Source: Flavobacterium sasangense DSM 21067 (GTDB lineage Bacteria; Bacteroidota; Bacteroidia; Flavobacteriales; Flavobacteriaceae). From it: DNA of 64,000 nt. The notes beneath the pieces were generated by a model. That model was not told the DNA's origin, searched no databases, and saw nothing but the letters and a program-made list of their open reading frames with translations. The translations under genes and the position numbers were made by a program. The DNA lies in assembly GCF_000686885.1 (NCBI RefSeq), contig NZ_JMLU01000008.1:1-64000 (forward strand). Reading direction: 5' to 3'. Of the stretch, positions 46,748 through 54,266 are shown piece after piece (position 1 is the stretch's first letter; every line of letters begins with the position of its first letter).

Positions 46748-47263
46748 ATGGAGCAATTTACAACCTACCGAGCCAAAGGCAAAGAAATAGGGCTTGTATT
46801 CCTGTTTAAATATGATTTAAAAGGTAATTTAAAGCTATTTGAAATTGCAGAGGGCGAACTCAACCAAAATCAAATAAAGTGGCTTTTTACGGGCTATTTG
46901 CCACAGGATGCCACATACCAAGATGTTAAAGAACTACTCTCAAAATTGCAAACCAATTTCCCTGCAGATGAAAGTATAATGCGCTCCATCTGGATGAAAG
47001 ATAAAAAGTATTTGAAAGTATTTGAAATTGAAAAATCGGTTGCTAATTTATCTTTTGAGGCACTTTGGAACTTGTACGATAACAAAGTAAAAAAATTCGA
47101 GTCCGAGAAGTCATTCAAAAAGCTAAAGGAAGCCGATATAATTAAGTGTTTTTTAGCAGTACCAGGATACAACAAATACTTACAGAGAAAAGGAGTTGCA
47201 AAAGCACACCTATCAACATTTATTAACCAACGCTACTTCGAAGATGACTGGAGTAAAGCATAA
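46748..47263 (+). CDS. Early protein with helicase-loader-like C-terminus
   Basis: 171 residues. The N-terminal half looks like a beta domain (YRAKGKEIGLVFLFKYDLKG). The C-terminal half (LWNLYDNKVKKFESEKSFKKL...YNKYLQRKGVAKAHLSTFINQRYFEDDW) matches the pattern seen at the end of phage replication and helicase-loading proteins (Trp...Tyr...Leu-x-x-P-T-F-Leu...Trp-Asp). A replication role is inferred. Confidence 0.55.
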   Translation: MEQFTTYRAKGKEIGLVFLFKYDLKGNLKLFEIAEGELNQNQIKWLFTGYLPQDATYQDVKELLSKLQTNFPADESIMRSIWMKDKKYLKVFEIEKSVANLSFEALWNLYDNKVKKFESEKSFKKLKEADIIKCFLAVPGYNKYLQRKGVAKAHLSTFINQRYFEDDWSKA

Positions 47264-47273
47264 AAAAAAGAAT

Positions 47274-47504
47274 ATGTCAAAACTAATTTTTAGAACCAAA
47301 AAACCAAAAAAAGGATATGTTAATCACGAATCCTTTATGACCCACGAGACTGTAAATTTTAGAGATAAATTACCTCCGAATGAAGTTCAACAAAATGCTC
47401 ATAAAATTGTTTCAGAGACAATGTGGGAACTTATTAAGAAACTCAAAGAGCTAGGGTATGATGAAACAAAGGTTGGCTTTTATATTCATTATTCAGACTT
47501 ATAA
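47274..47504 (+). CDS. 76-residue early protein
   Basis: Start at MSKLIFRTKKPKKGY, ten bases after the previous stop. An earlier Met at 47196 would overlap the previous gene by 68 bases and is rejected. The C-terminal helix (AHKIVSETMWELIKKLKELG) is followed by TKVGFYIHYSD. No family recognised. Confidence 0.55.
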   Translation: MSKLIFRTKKPKKGYVNHESFMTHETVNFRDKLPPNEVQQNAHKIVSETMWELIKKLKELGYDETKVGFYIHYSDL

Positions 47505-47505
47505 T

Positions 47506-47694
47506 ATGCCCAAACACACTCAAGTAATAACAATCGAAATCACTCCCGAACGATTCCTTGAGAATTGTTCGGATGATGAGTTAAAAGAATTAGATCTATT
47601 AATTCAAAGCGAAAGATACCAGTCACGAATTAGAGAGAAAGAAATCGGTTTTAAACAAATAAATAAGAAAGATGAAAATACAAATAAGCATTAA
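47506..47694 (+). CDS. 62-residue early protein
   Basis: Start MPKHTQVITIEITPERFLEN, one base after the previous stop; a longer frame from 47458 is rejected. A short beta strand is followed by a charged helix (DDELKELDLLIQSERYQSRI). Function unknown. Confidence 0.55.
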   Translation: MPKHTQVITIEITPERFLENCSDDELKELDLLIQSERYQSRIREKEIGFKQINKKDENTNKH

Positions 47695-47950
47695 ACATAT
47701 TCTATGGCTTTTGGGTTTTGCTATTGGCTATTATTTATATTCAAACATTAAAATTACTGATATTCCAGTTAAAAAAAAATTGATTGAAAAGTATGTGACA
47801 TCAGACCGACATGGTAAAGCAAAATATAATTATAGATGGCAGTTACAAGACGGAACAACTCAAACGGACACCGAACCTTTTGAAATGAGTAATAATTATG
47901 AAATCGGAAAGACTTACATTTTTAACGACCAAAAAATTGAATTAAAATGA
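47672..47950 (+). CDS. Single-pass membrane early protein
   Basis: 92 residues with one membrane helix (ILWLLGFAIGYYLYSNI) followed by a small beta-rich domain (YNYRWQLQDGTTQTDTEPF). It overlaps both neighbours. It may act on the envelope or exclude other phages; unproven. Confidence 0.55.
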   Translation: MKIQISIKHILWLLGFAIGYYLYSNIKITDIPVKKKLIEKYVTSDRHGKAKYNYRWQLQDGTTQTDTEPFEMSNNYEIGKTYIFNDQKIELK

Positions 47951-48480
47951 TACTACCATTTAGCACACAAATCAAAAAGAAACCTACATACTTTGTAGAG
48001 CGAATTCACAAAGGAATCAGAGAGGTATTAAAAACAGGAGTTCCATATAAAACAAAAGATTTTAGTTATCAATTTTATATGGATTGTGAACCAAAATTAC
48101 ACACCGTTCGTGAGGATTTAAAAGAGCGATGGAGACCAGGAATAAATATCGACTTTTTTATAAATGTTCGTCAAAAAAATATGCTTCGCTTTGCTCCAGT
48201 TCTGCCAGTGGTCAGCACTCAAAAAATTGAATTCATTTGGAAAGACAATACTGAAAACCTCACTTGTTTAGGCACAAGTTTTGACAAAACTTGTACGATT
48301 ATGATTGACGACCGTTTTTATGGTGATGCTTACTTTTTTAATGGTTCGGTTGTCTCAAGCTCGTACACGATTCCAATTTTTGCCAACAATGATGGTTTCG
48401 ACACTCCAGAGGAGATATTTGCCTATTTCAATAAAAACTTCAAAGGTAAAATCATTCATTGGACGGATTTAAAATACTAA
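47947..48480 (+). CDS. ASCH/PUA-like early protein
   Basis: 177 residues. PKLHTVREDLKERWRPGINIDFFINVRQKN followed by STQKIEFIW has the shape of ASCH-type phage proteins (KxHTxRxDxxxRWxxGxxI), which bind RNA or modified nucleotides. Assignment is by pattern only. Confidence 0.5.
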   Translation: MILPFSTQIKKKPTYFVERIHKGIREVLKTGVPYKTKDFSYQFYMDCEPKLHTVREDLKERWRPGINIDFFINVRQKNMLRFAPVLPVVSTQKIEFIWKDNTENLTCLGTSFDKTCTIMIDDRFYGDAYFFNGSVVSSSYTIPIFANNDGFDTPEEIFAYFNKNFKGKIIHWTDLKY

Positions 48481-48487
48481 TTAAACG

Positions 48488-48562
48488 ATGTTTAAATACT
48501 GCAAAAAATGTTTCACTATGCGTTTATTCAAAAATGGTAAATGCACAATTTGTAAAAGATGA
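48488..48562 (+). CDS. 24-residue mini zinc ribbon
   Basis: MFKYCKKCFTM and then a CTIC pair close to KR at the end: a C-x2-C...C-x2-C layout, one of the smallest possible zinc ribbons. The stop overlaps the next start (ATGA), and the Cys pairs make chance unlikely. Too short for most gene finders. Confidence 0.6.
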   Translation: MFKYCKKCFTMRLFKNGKCTICKR

Positions 48563-48765
48563 ACCAAATAATAGAAAATACCAAAGCGTTTAAAGAACTG
48601 GATTCGGTTACGCAAACAATCTACCGAAAAAAGGCTATGATGGATCGAGTTAAACGCGAGCTTGAAATTGCCAAACATATTGGAGTTGAAAGCTACAACG
48701 AAGTATATCATCCAAGACCATATTTATTAAAAGTAATCAAAGAACTTATAGCAGATGGAAGGTAA
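48559..48765 (+). CDS. 68-residue early protein
   Basis: Helical and charged (ELDSVTQTIYRKKAMMDRVKRE). Starts in the stop of the mini zinc ribbon and overlaps the next gene by 11 bases. No family recognised. Confidence 0.55.
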   Translation: MNQIIENTKAFKELDSVTQTIYRKKAMMDRVKRELEIAKHIGVESYNEVYHPRPYLLKVIKELIADGR

Positions 48766-49075
48766 AATTTTAAAAGAAGTAACATTTGATAAATTAGATC
48801 AGATTTTTAATTTTGTTAGACACTCCTTATATCAATTCGAGGAGTTAAATGTAAGAAAAGAAGATATGCGTGTATTAATGCCTGATTCGTTTAAATACAT
48901 AATGCAAAATTATTACAGGCGACCAACTTATTTTCAAACTGCAGAGGAGCAATTTCGGGAAGCAAAATTTTTCGATATTGAAGTTTATCCACACTACAAA
49001 AATGAAATTGTAGTATATTGCACCAAATTTGATTTATACGAGGGATTGGATCAACCTAAAATTTTTGAACTATGA
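48755..49075 (+). CDS. 106-residue early protein
   Basis: Contains FDKLDQIFNFVRHSLYQFEEL and a C-terminal beta part (FFDIEVYPHYKNEIVVY). Four-base overlap with the next gene. No family recognised. Confidence 0.55.
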   Translation: MEGKILKEVTFDKLDQIFNFVRHSLYQFEELNVRKEDMRVLMPDSFKYIMQNYYRRPTYFQTAEEQFREAKFFDIEVYPHYKNEIVVYCTKFDLYEGLDQPKIFEL

Positions 49076-49269
49076 GTGATAAAAAAAACCAGTGGAAAGA
49101 TGTAATTGTATCAATAGGAGGTGTTCAAATAACTGGAATAACTGAAATCAAATACAAACATAATTACACCATAGAGCAATTAAAACAGCAATTAGATGAT
49201 GCTTTAGAAGTTGAAAATTACGAGCTTTGTGCCGAACTAAAAATACAAATTGATAATTTTAATAAATAA
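49072..49269 (+). CDS. 65-residue protein with UVR-like motif
   Basis: The C-terminal half (TIEQLKQQLDDALEVENYEL followed by CAELKIQI) is a UVR-like helix pair as in UvrB/UvrC-interacting proteins. The N-terminal half is beta-rich. It might touch host repair or protease adaptors; inference. Confidence 0.5.
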   Translation: MSDKKNQWKDVIVSIGGVQITGITEIKYKHNYTIEQLKQQLDDALEVENYELCAELKIQIDNFNK

Positions 49270-49273
49270 CAAA

Positions 49274-49825
49274 ATGAAAAAACTTTTACTACTATCAACT
49301 GCAATACTATTTATTTCTTGCAGTAAAAAAGATTTAAAGCAGGAACAAATCGAAGCTAAAATTTCTGAAAATGCAATGGGTAACGATTTAAAATATGAGC
49401 CGATTGCTACAAAAGAAATATCTCAAGTAACTTATCAAGATATTTTGGATTCTTATTTTAAAGAATTAGAAATTACTCCAGAACCAATTGAGGAGGCTAT
49501 AAATAGAACTAATTTTGTTATTGATAAAGCTCAACAGGAAGATGACAAGGAAACATTCAAATTGTTTAACTTTAAATTAGAGCGATTGAAATCTTATCAG
49601 TCTGTGAAAGATAAAAAAGCAATTGCATATAAAATTTTTGAACATAAATATTCAATACACCCGTTGCAAAACGACTTTAAAGCGACTGTAACTAATTATT
49701 ACTTCTTTGATAATTCAGATAAACTACTCGGATATGTGGATGAAGAAAAATATAAAGAATGCAAAGACGAATATATAATGCACAGCAAGGCAGCGTATGA
49801 GTATATGCTCTTTGAGATAAAATAA
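49274..49825 (+). CDS. Phage-encoded lipoprotein
   Basis: 183 residues starting MKKLLLLSTAILFISCSKKD, a lipobox signal; the extension from 49250 is rejected. The mature part is acidic and helical (QVTYQDILDSYFKELEITPEPIEEAI), then YSIHPLQNDFKATVTNYYFF. A surface lipoprotein made by a prophage suggests superinfection exclusion or lysogenic conversion. Last early gene, followed by a terminator. Confidence 0.65.
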   Translation: MKKLLLLSTAILFISCSKKDLKQEQIEAKISENAMGNDLKYEPIATKEISQVTYQDILDSYFKELEITPEPIEEAINRTNFVIDKAQQEDDKETFKLFNFKLERLKSYQSVKDKKAIAYKIFEHKYSIHPLQNDFKATVTNYYFFDNSDKLLGYVDEEKYKECKDEYIMHSKAAYEYMLFEIK

Positions 49826-49831
49826 AATAGT

Positions 49832-49860
49832 AAAACCGCTCAAAATTGAGCGGTTTTTTT
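49832..49860 (+). terminator. Terminator ending the early region
   Basis: AAAACCGCTCA (49832-49842) pairs with TGAGCGGTTTT (49847-49857), followed by further T. Ends the 10-kb early operon. Confidence 0.88.
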
Positions 49861-49886
49861 ATGCCTTGTGGTCACATAAAATCGAC

Positions 49887-49917
49887 TTGCAAAGTATTAA
49901 TAAAGTCAATAGTTTTG
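49887..49917 (+). promoter_or_regulatory. Promoter of the small HTH-like gene
   Basis: TTG (49887-49889) and TAGTTTTG (49910-49917) with a 20-base spacer. The ATG follows four bases after the -7 element, so the mRNA is probably leaderless. Confidence 0.6.
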
Positions 49918-49921
49918 TAAC

Positions 49922-50149
49922 ATGGCAGTTAGGGACTTGACAGATAAATTATACAACGACATCAAACGTGACTTTGAGAAGTACTCAAACGTCAAAGAAT
50001 TTGGTGTGCAAAAGTATTCTTTGCCGTGGGTTTTTGCCAAATTAGGAGATAAATATTATAAATCTCCAAAGACTATTGAGAACATCGTTTTCAACCGAAC
50101 ACAACACCCAACTAGCCAATTAGCACTTTTTGCTACGGCTCAACAATAA
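49922..50149 (+). CDS. Small HTH-like protein at the early/late boundary
   Basis: 75 residues. YSLPWVFAKLGDKYYKSPKTIENIVFNR has the spacing of a helix-turn-helix, like the Mor/C activators of Mu. It stands alone between the early terminator and the reversed head operon, with its own promoter, and its end overlaps the convergent gp37-like gene by 17 bases. A role as middle or late gene activator is inferred from position and shape. Confidence 0.55.
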   Translation: MAVRDLTDKLYNDIKRDFEKYSNVKEFGVQKYSLPWVFAKLGDKYYKSPKTIENIVFNRTQHPTSQLALFATAQQ

Positions 50150-50648
50150 ACCTTTCAACTTCCATATCGGCAAAAGTTCCGTTTTCGTATTCCACGAATG
50201 CGGTGTAGTCATTACTTAAACATTCGTAACTGATACGATATAAATTTCCTGCGTTTCCTGTGTCCTCTGGGTTAAAAGATACACGTTTCATACCTGTATA
50301 ATTCTCTCCAGATGATGCGTGCATTATTTTATTAAGCTCGTCTATTGTATCCAAAAAACTCAATGCCGCATCCTGATTATACGAACCTTTGTAAGTATCT
50401 GTAAACGTTTCAAAGTATAGGTAAAAATCAACTTGTAAAATGACTTGTTGCACTTTTTGAGAGAGGTCTTTTAATTGATTAGATCTAAAAGACAAAAATA
50501 CTGCAGGTGTTGGAAACGGATGTTCGTCTTCTAAAAATCCAACTTGATTATGCCACAAATCTACCCACTCAATAGCTGCTATTGAATTTGTGATTTTTTC
50601 GGCTAATTCTTTGTATAATGCCTTTGTCCAGTTTTGCGGTGTACTCAT
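50133..50648 (-). CDS. Phage tail completion/terminator-like protein (gp37 position)
   Basis: 171 residues: ITNSIAAIEWVDLWHNQVGFLEDEHPFPTPAVFL followed by strands (VQQVILQVDFYLYFE) and NAGNLYRISYECLSND. This resembles tail-terminator or gp37-type proteins in Mu-like phages. It ends the minus-strand head operon. Confidence 0.5.
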   Translation of the reverse strand: MSTPQNWTKALYKELAEKITNSIAAIEWVDLWHNQVGFLEDEHPFPTPAVFLSFRSNQLKDLSQKVQQVILQVDFYLYFETFTDTYKGSYNQDAALSFLDTIDELNKIMHASSGENYTGMKRVSFNPEDTGNAGNLYRISYECLSNDYTAFVEYENGTFADMEVERFIVEP

Positions 50649-50649
50649 A

Positions 50650-51174
50650 TTATATGTTTTTAAATCGTTGCTCTATTTCATTTTTAAACCAAGTTTCCAA
50701 ATTACTCATTAAGGTTTCACTATGCCCTATAAATTGGCGTTTTGGTATCTTAATTGTGAGATGGTCTTTTTTTGAAATTGCCATCCATTTGTATCTTGAG
50801 TCGTTGGTTGCATAATACATAAACCAAAAGAACTTTCGAGCCTTTTTAGTTAGTGTTACGTTTATAGTTCCACCCTCATTATGAATTTTAGCATACGGAG
50901 AATTGGATCCAAAAAGTATGGCCGCCGAGGATCTATCCATTATCTTTAAACTATTTCGAAGGTTGGTACTTTTTACCAATAAAGCTCCTCCAGGGCGAGT
51001 GTCATTATTTCGTTTTGGCCAAGGTTCAAAACTCGAATTTGTGAAGCCTTGCTTTTGGAAACTATCAATAAAAAAGTTTAATGCAGTAACCGCAGAATAG
51101 CTCACGACATCCCTTTTGAGTTCTTTTGCGAACCCAACAAAGTCTGGCACTTCATCTTCACTCCTTTTTGCCAT
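50650..51174 (-). CDS. Virion morphogenesis protein, gpG-like
   Basis: 174 residues. SFEPWPKRNNDTRPGGALLVKSTNLRNSLKI and SPYAKIHNEGGTINVTLTKKARKFFW are signatures of the phage virion morphogenesis family (Mu gpG, tail completion). C-terminal IPKRQFIGHSETL fits too. It follows the gpF-like gene across a 112-base gap holding the candidate sRNA. Confidence 0.75.
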   Translation of the reverse strand: MAKRSEDEVPDFVGFAKELKRDVVSYSAVTALNFFIDSFQKQGFTNSSFEPWPKRNNDTRPGGALLVKSTNLRNSLKIMDRSSAAILFGSNSPYAKIHNEGGTINVTLTKKARKFFWFMYYATNDSRYKWMAISKKDHLTIKIPKRQFIGHSETLMSNLETWFKNEIEQRFKNI

Positions 51175-51219
51175 AGTAAAAATTTAAAGCGTTATTAATC
51201 AATGTTTAAAAAATATTTA

Positions 51220-51303
51220 TATATTTGCAATGTGATTAAGGTCTTGGATTAAACGCCTTGGTCGTCCATCACAGAAAGGCAGTCATTTATGACTGCTTTT
51301 TTC
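51220..51303 (+). ncRNA. Candidate small RNA antisense to the head operon
   Basis: A -7 element TATATTTGC (51220-51228) is followed 48 bases later by a rightward terminator, GCAGTCA (51279-51285) / TGACTGC (51290-51296) and six T. The interval folds: GTGAT (51232-51236) with ATCAC (51268-51272) enclosing AAGG (51238-51241) with CCTT (51256-51259). The RNA of about 72 nt would be complementary to the gap between gpF and gpG and to the last codons of gpF. No clear -33 TTTG is seen, so promoter strength is uncertain. Confidence 0.5.
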
Positions 51304-52591
51304 TTTTATAATGCTTTACTGTTTTTCTGTCTGAAGAAACAATATAAACCTCCTTAATATTAGTGTGAACATTATCCAATTTTAGCACATTATCAATTTT
51401 TGCCTCTGCATTTTCGATGGTGTCTTTATTTTTAGATAAATCCACTACAACTATTTCACATCCTTGCTCATTGGCTCTACTTAAACTCTTTTTGTAGTTT
51501 GTAGATTCAGGAGCTTTGCGGTCTGCAATCTTTCCGTTAATTCTATATTCTGGGTTCGATTTACCTTTTACAACCCAACCGTCCAAGTGAGCCAATAAAT
51601 CAACGTTTAACTTTTCCTTATCAGCTAGAACCACAGCAACTTTATAGTTGCCGGACAATTCGTCTGGTCTTGTATCAGTCCAAGGGCTAACATTTACTTT
51701 TGCACCACTTGGAGACTTATATCGCTTAATTAGTGGAACTTCTAACTTTGAAAGCTCGAAAGCTTTGTTGGTTTCATTTGTCCCCAACTCCTTAGCAATT
51801 TGAAAAAACGATTGACCTTTTGAAAAGATAACCCCTGTTTTGCCAACGTTTCCGATAAAGGTTTGCGGAACTGTCTTATCCTCATATTTGCCCTCGTCCG
51901 CTTTCTCCGCCGTTTGTACTGTATAGCATCGGCAGTTCCAACCATTAGGAGGGAAATAGTTATTCCAAAAATCGTCATCAATTGGCTTAATTATTCCGTG
52001 CAATGCTTGGTGTTCATCTCGAACCCTATCATCGGCAACGGTCATATATTTAAGGTTTGGAAATAGCTTTTTATCTGCTTGGTACTCCTGCCATTTTCGG
52101 GCGTGTTCTGCCGCATTTCGTGCCGTTGTATATTCCGTCTCGAGATAATTTTTATTATACCTAACATTGATTTTTTCAACCTCATTTCGGAACTCTGGAA
52201 ATTGTCGCATTTGCTCTCCATCATAAAGGGCTTTGTTAATTTCGTGAAGTTCAACCATTGATTTTGCGTGAGAAAATCGGTAGATATTTTTGTGCATTTC
52301 TAATACTGCAGTATCGTTGCCGGCATCTTTTCCTAACTTTGTAAAATCAGTGCCAAAACCTTTGGAAACGCCATTAGTTAAGTCTTTATAAGTTTGATTA
52401 ATTAGATCCTGGTTAATATCCTTTGAGGTTATTTTACCATCGTGTAAATCCTTTGCAATCTTATCAATAATAGCGTTATAATCGCTTAAATCAACGGCTT
52501 CAATTTGTGGTATATGATTATGGTTGCAAATGTGATAATTGCTTTCTAATCGCTCAAAAAGTGCCGTTATTTTTGCTTCAGACTTTTTTTT
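51287..52591 (-). CDS. Phage head morphogenesis protein (Mu gpF-like)
   Basis: The frame is open for 434 codons. The N-terminal region (ITALFERLESNYHICNHNHI; GKITSKDINQDLIN; GVSKGFGTDFTKL) lacks any ATG, GTG or TTG before the Met at 52297. The conserved minor-head domain follows (VADDRVRDEHQALHGIIKPIDDDFWNNYFPPNGWNCRC), then a C-terminal part-barrel domain. The first 98 codons look genuinely coding, so the product is either made by -1 frameshifting from the portal gene at the A10 run or the sequence has lost or gained one A. A start at 52297 would drop the N-terminal region. Confidence 0.8.
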   Translation of the reverse strand, partial: KKKSEAKITALFERLESNYHICNHNHIPQIEAVDLSDYNAIIDKIAKDLHDGKITSKDINQDLINQTYKDLTNGVSKGFGTDFTKLGKDAGNDTAVLEMHKNIYRFSHAKSMVELHEINKALYDGEQMRQFPEFRNEVEKINVRYNKNYLETEYTTARNAAEHARKWQEYQADKKLFPNLKYMTVADDRVRDEHQALHGIIKPIDDDFWNNYFPPNGWNCRCYTVQTAEKADEGKYEDKTVPQTFIGNVGKTGVIFSKGQSFFQIAKELGTNETNKAFELSKLEVPLIKRYKSPSGAKVNVSPWTDTRPDELSGNYKVAVVLADKEKLNVDLLAHLDGWVVKGKSNPEYRINGKIADRKAPESTNYKKSLSRANEQGCEIVVVDLSKNKDTIENAEAKIDNVLKLDNVHTNIKEVYIVSSDRKTVKHYKRKKQS

Positions 52592-53844
52592 TTAGCCTCG
52601 GCAGATGCCAAAGGATCAACTGTAGTATTTGCCGTTTTTTGTCCCAAAATTGGAACTCCAGTTTGTTGCTCTACCCACTCGGGATCTATTTCAAATTGAT
52701 TGCCTAAAATATCCACAAGCTCTGCAGTTTCTTTTGATGTTCTAATTTCGGCATTGTCCCACTCAAAGTAATGATTTGACAAAGCGGAGTAAATGGACGA
52801 TAATTTTACAAGTCTTGGAAATACTTGTTTATTCATTATATTTTTTATCATCAACTTATCGCTTTCAAAACGGTCTTTTGCTAACTTGAATTGAATTTCA
52901 ACCGAACCCACAAAACCTTTCTCATCGGTTAAACCTGTACCACCTAAAAAACGTTTTGATATTTCAGAGTTAGCACGTTCCACCAAAGGGTCAAATGCGC
53001 CCGATGGATTGTTGGAGCTTATCGATGGAACTTCAAACTTTTCGTTTCCACGTCCAACCATAAAGTGATTGGACTTGAAACTTTGAGCCGCTTCAAATAG
53101 TTGATTTAATCGGTTGTCGTCTTCTCGGTCTGTGGTTATGAATAAAGGCGGAACTCCGTATTTTTCAACAAAGTCAAGCCACGCACCAATACCTAATTTT
53201 TTGGCTAAAACAATTGGGGCTACTTGTGCCAACATTCCTAAATCTCTATCCTTTCCAACCTGCAGGTAATAATTAGCCATTGTTCCGTCTTTATATGGCC
53301 ATCCTTTGTCTTCTCCAGGTGTTTTGGTAATGATACCTTTTTGCGGGTTGAAATAACCTAAAGGTATCTCGTTAACGTCCATTAATTCTCCTACTTCGTC
53401 AACATCGAATAACTCGATTAATGTTGCTCCTTGAAATCGAGCCATAAGAATTAAGCGAACCAACTCCTCAAACCAAGTGCGCTCAAATAATTTGGTTAAC
53501 TCCTCGTTTTCTTCTCCGCTTTCACTTACAATTTTAAAGGTGGAGCGTTGACAAAATAGAATACGAGAGTCGATTACTGATGCAAGGTGATTGTCTAGTA
53601 ATAGGTTTTCATATAATGTTCTCAAACTTGAGCGGTCTGGGTTCTCTGGATCAGTAGCTAATTGTATTGCAGTTTTCCACTCTGCAAGATTTTTAGACTG
53701 CATAGTAACTGATTCCATCTCTAATTGACCAGAGTAATTTTTACTTGCTTTTGATTCTGCAAACACTCTCAACTTTCGAGGGTCGGCATTTCTTAAAACA
53801 TTATTCTCAAATTTTGAGTATATTTTTTTAAAAGGATTTTCCAT
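52567..53844 (-). CDS. Portal protein, DUF935 (Mu gp29-like)
   Basis: 425 residues. LAEWKTAIQLATDPENPDRS, STFKIVSESGEENEEL and GAWLDFVEKYGVPPLFITTDR are typical of the DUF935 portal, the dodecameric ring through which DNA enters the head. It ends in a Lys-rich tail encoded by the A10 run. It directly abuts the DUF1320 gene and overlaps the gpF reading frame. Confidence 0.88.
   Translation of the reverse strand: MENPFKKIYSKFENNVLRNADPRKLRVFAESKASKNYSGQLEMESVTMQSKNLAEWKTAIQLATDPENPDRSSLRTLYENLLLDNHLASVIDSRILFCQRSTFKIVSESGEENEELTKLFERTWFEELVRLILMARFQGATLIELFDVDEVGELMDVNEIPLGYFNPQKGIITKTPGEDKGWPYKDGTMANYYLQVGKDRDLGMLAQVAPIVLAKKLGIGAWLDFVEKYGVPPLFITTDREDDNRLNQLFEAAQSFKSNHFMVGRGNEKFEVPSISSNNPSGAFDPLVERANSEISKRFLGGTGLTDEKGFVGSVEIQFKLAKDRFESDKLMIKNIMNKQVFPRLVKLSSIYSALSNHYFEWDNAEIRTSKETAELVDILGNQFEIDPEWVEQQTGVPILGQKTANTTVDPLASAEAKKKSLKQK
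52584..52593 (-). other. A10 run, possible -1 frameshift site portal to gpF
   Basis: On the minus strand ten A residues lie in portal codons 418-421. A -1 slip moves the ribosome exactly into the gpF frame, which is open from 52591 and has no start codon. The portal stop in frame 0 is at 52567-52569. The fused product would be about 850 residues. Confidence 0.55.
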
Positions 53845-54266
53845 TAGATGTAAAAGTTTGGATTAGACAAATTGCCCGAAATGGAGTTACTCACAACCGA
53901 GCCATTAGTATCAACTGCAGGCGGAACTCCGTCAAGTCGAATGATACCCGTTGCAATTTCTTTGAGCGTTTTCATTGCCTCATCAAATTGCTCTTTATAG
54001 TCATTTGGCACTTTACGAGCCGCATTTCTTCTGATAAGTTTATACAATACCAATTTTGCCAAAATCTCTTTTAAGACCTCGTTTTCAATTGGACTATCTT
54101 CGTCAAAAATGGTATTAACATCATACCTGGTCCCGAGATAAGTTTTTATAATAGCAATTTGAGTTAACTCAATTTTGTCTACTATTTCGTCATCATTTTG
54201 CGAGCTCTCGTCAATAAATCTTTCTTGAGCTTGACTTATTAAATAATCCTTATCAATGTAAATCAT
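53844..54266 (-). CDS. DUF1320 family head-tail protein (Mu gp36-like)
   Basis: 140 residues starting MIYIDKDYLISQAQERFIDES. This helical pattern with KTYLGTRYDVNTIF and the LVLYKLIRRNAARKVP segment is that of DUF1320/gp36, a connector-region protein. In Mu it lies after the capsid gene; here it stands between terminase and portal. Overlaps both neighbours. Confidence 0.75.
   Translation of the reverse strand: MIYIDKDYLISQAQERFIDESSQNDDEIVDKIELTQIAIIKTYLGTRYDVNTIFDEDSPIENEVLKEILAKLVLYKLIRRNAARKVPNDYKEQFDEAMKTLKEIATGIIRLDGVPPAVDTNGSVVSNSISGNLSNPNFYI

Noticed and set aside
48481..48711. Minus-strand 76-residue open frame
   Set aside because: It opposes a coupled chain of plus-strand phage genes and shows no features of its own.
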